DNA from: Lentisphaerota bacterium
GTDB lineage: Bacteria; Verrucomicrobiota; Kiritimatiellia; JAAZAB01
NCBI GenBank assembly: GCA_016182435.1
Contig: JACPGN010000063.1
Location: 1-9,127 of the forward strand
DNA length: 9,127 nucleotides
Reading direction: 5' to 3'
A program made the translations under genes and the position numbers. Shown one piece after another: positions 5,890 to 9,127 of this stretch (the first letter of the stretch is position 1; every line of letters begins with the position of its first letter). Below the pieces are notes generated by a model. That model had not been told where the DNA came from, did not search any database, and worked only from the letters and a program-made list of their open reading frames with translations.

Positions 5890-6110
5890 TCGGGATTCGA
5901 TACCGTGCTCCGCCATAGCGCTTCGCATGGCTTCGTGCCGACGCCAAGCTCCGCCGTAGCGGCTTCGCCCAGGCGAGTCACCGCCGACTACGCTCCGCCT
6001 CAGCGGATCCGCAAGGGTGGAAACACTCACTTCCGGCTCGTTCTGCGTAGCTTCTCAGCGTAGCAGGACTGGCGGCTTCCGCCAAAGGCGGATCCGCCAA
6101 GCGGAACCCT
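5890..6110. repeat. Mosaic of GC-rich palindromic repeats between pth and the membrane-protein gene
   Basis: The stretch 5778-6270 holds no intact gene. Its middle is built of short repeated words: CTCCGCC(A/G)TAGCG twice, CGCTTCGCATGG-type arms, and CAGCGGATCCGCAAGGGTGG at 6001-6020 with GCGGATCC and GGAAAC shared with the 24-bp repeats at 3911 and 4022. At 6078-6106 a palindrome with TTCCGC/GCGGAA ends surrounds a perfect GGCGGATCCGCC (6088-6099). From 6111 to 6204 I see nothing recognisable. A weak GTCCC/GGGAC hairpin lies at 6211-6230, about 40 bp beyond the stop of the membrane-protein gene; it has no T-run and is not a convincing terminator. Confidence 0.65.
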
Positions 6111-6270
6111 TGGCCGGTTCACCTTTGCAGATGCCAGGGTTCATACAGTCAATTTCGTTGTCTTTCAACACCTCCTTCGACTACGGACTTTTCACGGCGT
6201 GATAATGGCTGTCCCTGGTGCCTTGGGGACTGACCCTGCGCTCCTCTCGATGCGATGCTTTCGAAACGAG

Positions 6271-6624
6271 TCAATGAGCGCTATCTTTGATAATTAGCCT
6301 TCGTTTATGCCTGTAGATTAACCATGCGATTGCCATGCCCCAGAATAAAGAGTTGCAAGCCGCTATTCCTACGGGGAGGATATTACTATTATCCCCACAC
6401 CAGTGTTGAGCCATACGAAAGAAATCTGCAATTGCTCGCACGTGTGGTGCAAGAAATCGGATCAAGAATACAAGTGGTATTTCCAAAATTATTTCGAATA
6501 TTTCAAAGAACACTCCAACATGGCCTTTAAAAATACCAAGTGCCCAAGTCATGAATATTACAAAATACATTATACCGTGGAGAACAGCGACCCCAATAGC
6601 AAGCAAAACGTATCGTTTGAACAT
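6271..6624 (-). CDS. Small three-helix membrane protein of unknown function, possible partner of the Rhs tip
   Basis: I do not recognise this family. The 117-residue product has three strongly hydrophobic segments: about 5-29 (YVLLAIGVAVLHGIMY...), 36-57 (VGVFFEIFEIILEIPLVFLI) and 82-104 (ILPVGIAACNSLFWGMAIAW...). The basic tail RHKRR is probably cytoplasmic. There is no signal-peptidase site. I take the ATG at 6624, which has CAGGG about eight bases upstream; the frame is open to a TTG at 6669, but those extra residues look non-coding. It begins 57 bp after the stop of the Rhs gene on the same strand and shares that gene's AT-rich 3' composition. A small gene directly after an Rhs C-terminal tip is often the immunity gene. 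That role is inferred only from position. Confidence 0.65.
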   Translation of the reverse strand: MFKRYVLLAIGVAVLHGIMYFVIFMTWALGIFKGHVGVFFEIFEIILEIPLVFLIRFLAPHVRAIADFFRMAQHWCGDNSNILPVGIAACNSLFWGMAIAWLIYRHKRRLIIKDSAH

Positions 6625-6681
6625 TGAATTAGCCCTGTTGTTATACAAAAGGGGGCTTCCTAACACCAACCACGGTGCTGA

Positions 6682-8862
6682 TTATTGAACCTCAGTAATA
6701 TCACGCCCATCTATTCGAAATGTACGCGTATCTGAGCTTAAATCTTTGCCTTTATTTGCTCCTTCGGTGCAGGGAAGATAATAATTGAAGCGGAGAGTAT
6801 ATGGCCAAGGGTATGGATAATGCCCAGCCCTTGTATCACCAGGCTGATCATATATATGGATATCTCCGGGTAAAAGCTCCTCACTACCGCTTCCATCAGG
6901 TATATGAATCCACGTCGCCGATCTTCGAACCTTAGCTTTCTTACAGCAGTTTGCTTCTTCTTGGCTCGCAGTGTACCACACATCGATAACATCTTGTTCG
7001 TCAGGACCACCGTCGGTTATGTTACTATGCCAAGCCCCATGATCAATCATTCCGTTCAAATCAATCCTGTTTACCGGATCATTATGGAATGCCTGCGATA
7101 GATTTAAAGGATTCCAATCCGTATTTAAACTCTTAAATTGATTCCGTATAGCTGATGTCACAGCTTTATTTAATAATACAATAGCCTTCTCCCCAATTGG
7201 ATCTCTTGCGAGCCAGCGGCCAAGATTGGGGCTGTAGGGGCGGAGCTGGTACATGACGAGTGCGGTTTCCTCGTCATAATACTTGGTGCTAAAACGCCAG
7301 ACGTTGTCGAACGCTTCCGGGCCGGTGGCGACGATCAGTTCGCCGAAGGGACTGTATTCGTAGTGGGCCGCGACAGACAACTGAGGACTGACGACAGACG
7401 ACAGAAGAAGTTCGGAAACATTACCATTCCCATCATAGATGTAGAGAAAAGCGCTGTTGGAGATGCTGGATCCGTCGCAGGCGCCCAAGGTGTCGCCGTG
7501 GGCCTGATGCGCCGGCCAGGCGCTTTCATTGATTCTGATGGTTTTCCTGTTTTCCGGATTGCCGGGCGGACGATGACAGACGACCAGTTTCCCATTGTCG
7601 TCATAGAAACGCGTCACGCTGCGGTAGCGCGCCAGCAGACCACCCACGCCACCCGCACCCTGGAGGGAGCGTGACAAATCCAAGCCCCAGATGAACGAAT
7701 CTGCGATACGGTGAAACGGCGAGTGGTCAATCTCCTGAATCATGTTCCAGGAATCATAGAGGAAAGAGCTGATACTTGAAAGTTGAAACTCGTTACTGGT
7801 GGCGTTCCAAGCGTAAACCTTCTTACCCACGCGGCGGCTCATGTAGTCATATGCAAATTCAAGTTTAACCCGTGGAACTGACGACGGGAGATTGGTCAAG
7901 GTTTCCGCTCCGATCAATCTGTTTTCTGCGTCCCACGAGTAATTGAATCGGCCGTCGGACAGAAGATTGCCATCGTCATCGTAGTTGAATGTTTCCGGCG
8001 TTTTAGCCACGAAAACGTGCCCAGTCTCGGAACTGACAATATCCGGATCATTCGTGCCCGGCGGGTTATATACGCCGATGACGTTGATTTCCTGCCAGAC
8101 GGCGGAGAAATCATTTGTCACGTCAAGACCACGGTGCCAGTATTTTTCGTGGCGAGTGGTTGGCAGGTCGTTCACGGTTACGGTTATGTTTGTTTCGGCT
8201 GAGCCGATGATGTCTATCAAGTCGGCTACCGTCCGCTGGCTATACTGGTTAAGGTTATTTGCCGTGTAGATGCTCTCTTCATTATCCCGGCTGGAAGAAG
8301 TCCGGTTGCCGATGTTGTCATACATATAGGCAAAGCCCTGGCCAGTTACTGGGTCAGAGGTATCATTCAAATTTGCTCCCCAGAATCTATCGCCGACAGT
8401 CACTTCACTCCTTGAATTATAGTCGTAGAGATTGAAGGCCGGGCCGGTCTCGAAGGCAGAACCAGAGTGTTTAACCGATGTCCTTCTTCCACCGGCGTCG
8501 TTGGCGTAATCAAACTGTGAAAGCGTCTCGCTGTCAACCTGATTTTTTATCTGAGTCAAAAGATTGCGGTTTGCCTCGTATGTTCTGGTGACTTGCAAAC
8601 CGGAAGCCGAGTCGCTGTAACCGGAGATGAGATCGGAATTGGCAAGATAGGAATATGAAGCTTGAAATTGGAAATTGGAAATTTGATTTAATCTGCCAAA
8701 AGCGTCATAACCATAAGCAACTTGACAATCGCTTCCCAGGCCAAAGCCGGTTGACCTTCCATAACTGTCATAGGACCGGTCAATAACATTGGTTCCGGCG
8801 GAAGAAACAATAGTTTCAGTATCAAGCAGGAGGCCAGTATAGGCGAAGGTATGAGTGCTCAC
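6682..8862 (-). CDS. Rhs/YD-repeat protein with core domain and variable C-terminal tip, 5' truncated
   Basis: Rhs proteins form a beta-cage that encloses a C-terminal domain, often a toxin used against neighbouring cells. YD repeats are plain through the first 500 residues (RSYDSYGRSTGF, VAYGYDAFGRLNQIS, FAYMYDNIGNRTSS, FNYDDDGNLLSDG, FNYSWDAENRLIGAE). The core domain follows (YEYSPFGELIVATG, WRFSTKYYDEETALVMYQLR, YSPNLGRWLARDPIG at 543-557). After DPIG about 25 unusual residues precede NDPVNRIDLNG (594-604), then a 122-residue tip that I do not recognise, with Cys639, Cys640 and Cys698. Base composition turns AT-rich at about DPIG. The frame is open upstream to 8994 with further Rhs sequence (SYSYNSAGDLTGIDYSD) but no start codon. 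The GTG at 8862 has no ribosome-binding site, so this is probably a 5'-truncated gene that may not be expressed. No signal peptide is present. Confidence 0.85.
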   Translation of the reverse strand: MSTHTFAYTGLLLDTETIVSSAGTNVIDRSYDSYGRSTGFGLGSDCQVAYGYDAFGRLNQISNFQFQASYSYLANSDLISGYSDSASGLQVTRTYEANRNLLTQIKNQVDSETLSQFDYANDAGGRRTSVKHSGSAFETGPAFNLYDYNSRSEVTVGDRFWGANLNDTSDPVTGQGFAYMYDNIGNRTSSSRDNEESIYTANNLNQYSQRTVADLIDIIGSAETNITVTVNDLPTTRHEKYWHRGLDVTNDFSAVWQEINVIGVYNPPGTNDPDIVSSETGHVFVAKTPETFNYDDDGNLLSDGRFNYSWDAENRLIGAETLTNLPSSVPRVKLEFAYDYMSRRVGKKVYAWNATSNEFQLSSISSFLYDSWNMIQEIDHSPFHRIADSFIWGLDLSRSLQGAGGVGGLLARYRSVTRFYDDNGKLVVCHRPPGNPENRKTIRINESAWPAHQAHGDTLGACDGSSISNSAFLYIYDGNGNVSELLLSSVVSPQLSVAAHYEYSPFGELIVATGPEAFDNVWRFSTKYYDEETALVMYQLRPYSPNLGRWLARDPIGEKAIVLLNKAVTSAIRNQFKSLNTDWNPLNLSQAFHNDPVNRIDLNGMIDHGAWHSNITDGGPDEQDVIDVWYTASQEEANCCKKAKVRRSATWIHIPDGSGSEELLPGDIHIYDQPGDTRAGHYPYPWPYTLRFNYYLPCTEGANKGKDLSSDTRTFRIDGRDITEVQ
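7369..7407 (-). repeat. Dispersed repeat read as coding sequence inside the Rhs gene
   Basis: The segment encodes SSVVSPQLSVA (about residues 488-498) between the YD repeat ending NVSELL and the core start HYEYSPFGE. Its DNA is a run of GACAGAC and GACTGAC words unlike the surrounding code. CGACAGACAACTGA at 7371-7384 matches, inverted, 4730-4743 at the 3' end of rpsF. The frame is kept. Confidence 0.7.
7477..7578 (-). other. CHxPPGN...HGDTLGxC motif embedded in the Rhs protein
   Basis: Residues 429-462 read CHRPPGNPENRKTI, then AWPAHQAHGDTLGAC. From memory this matches a short Cys/His motif (CH-PPGNP--TI---A--AH-AHGDTLG-C) that recurs in many secreted bacterial proteins and has no assigned function. 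Cys429, His430, His452, His455 and Cys462 are conserved positions of the motif and could bind a metal or form a disulfide. It interrupts a YD repeat between TRFYDDNGKLVV and SAFLYIYDGNGNVSE. Confidence 0.7.
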
Positions 8863-8994
8863 GCTTGAGGCTGCTGTTTTCTGCCGGCCGAGGCGGTCGT
8901 AGGTTAAACTGACGTCCGGAGTTGAATCTGAATAATCAATGCCGGTCAGGTCGCCGGCAGAATTGTAACTATAGCTCGTAATAAGACTGGTCCT
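8863..8994 (-). pseudogene. Upstream Rhs coding remnant without a start codon
   Basis: The same frame as the Rhs gene continues upstream and encodes TSYSYNSAGDLTGIDYSD, then VSLTYDRLGRQKTAASS, both ordinary YD-repeat sequence. It ends at an in-frame TGA (8997-8995) with no ATG, GTG or TTG before 8862. The real N-terminus of the Rhs protein is therefore missing, and the similarity stops within a few codons of 8990. Confidence 0.8.
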
Positions 8995-9029
8995 TCAGGC
9001 TTTAGAGTGAAGACCCCCAACATATAGTG

Positions 9030-9098
9030 GTCGCCGCTTAGGGATGGCTGCTCCGACGAGCATTATAGGCCCATTCTCGCAGCCATCCCAGCGGCGAC
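9030..9098. repeat. Large hairpin beside the Rhs truncation point, possible mobile-element end
   Basis: GTCGCCGCT-TA-GGGATGGCTGC (9030-9051) pairs with GCAGCCATCCCAGCGGCGAC (9079-9098). The stem is 20 bp with a two-base bulge and a 27-base loop. An alternative pairing exists: GCCCATT in the loop (9069-9075) with AATGGGC beyond the right arm (9100-9106). The region 8998-9127 has no Rhs coding sequence and no gene that I can see. Hairpins like this are typical of mobile-element ends or folded single-strand sites, but no transposase is in view. Confidence 0.6.
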
Positions 9099-9127
9099 AA
9101 AATGGGCGAACATGATATACTGTTTGC

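Noticed and set aside
6205..6235. Intrinsic terminator after the membrane-protein gene
   Set aside because: The stem is only about 5 bp and no T-run follows on the minus strand.
9030..9106. Integron attC site
   Set aside because: The fold is suggestive, but the terminal RYYYAAC/GTTRRRY consensus boxes are not present at the right places and no cassette array or integrase is seen.
1..9127. tRNA or rRNA genes
   Set aside because: I saw no cloverleaf with a GTTCGA-type T arm and no rRNA-like conserved stretch in either strand.

Overview
The window looks like chromosomal DNA of a GC-rich Gram-negative bacterium. The outer-membrane assembly gene bamA requires an outer membrane. The gene order pth-rpsF-ssb-rpsR-rplI-dnaB-bamA, the style of the Rhs protein, and the dense palindromic repeats in nearly every spacer together suggest the PVC superphylum (Kiritimatiellota, Lentisphaerota or relatives). 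That placement is from family memory, not a search. Every gene I can support lies on the minus strand, so transcription runs from right to left.

Layout in transcription order. (1) 9127-8998: non-Rhs sequence with a large hairpin, perhaps the end of a mobile element. It cuts off the 5' part of an Rhs gene. (2) 8994-6682: an Rhs/YD-repeat protein with its core domain and an AT-richer, variable C-terminal tip, followed 57 bp later by a small three-helix membrane protein (6624-6271), a candidate immunity partner. (3) 6270-5778: no intact gene; a mosaic of GC-rich palindromes and one leftover YD repeat that reads in frame into pth. (4) 5777-1: a housekeeping cluster of pth (peptidyl-tRNA hydrolase), rpsF (S6), ssb, rpsR (S18), rplI (L9), dnaB (replicative helicase) and bamA (partial, running off the left edge). 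It combines translation, replication and outer-membrane biogenesis. rpsR-rplI-dnaB are tightly packed (15 and 4 bp apart). The pth-rpsF, rpsF-ssb and ssb-rpsR spacers are 164-245 bp and carry repeats.

The most interesting theme is short palindromic or modular repeats entering expressed genes. A 90-bp nested palindrome sits in frame in the bamA leader, and removing it restores a normal-length signal peptide. Its 38-bp core recurs exactly, inverted, between pth and rpsF. A different repeat forms the last residues of S6, whose stop codon lies in a hairpin loop. A 14-bp stretch of that repeat recurs in frame inside the Rhs gene. This resembles in principle the Rickettsia palindromic elements. Also notable: S6 appears to lack its second beta strand, and the Rhs protein carries an inserted Cys/His motif of the CHxPPGN...HGDTLGxC type.
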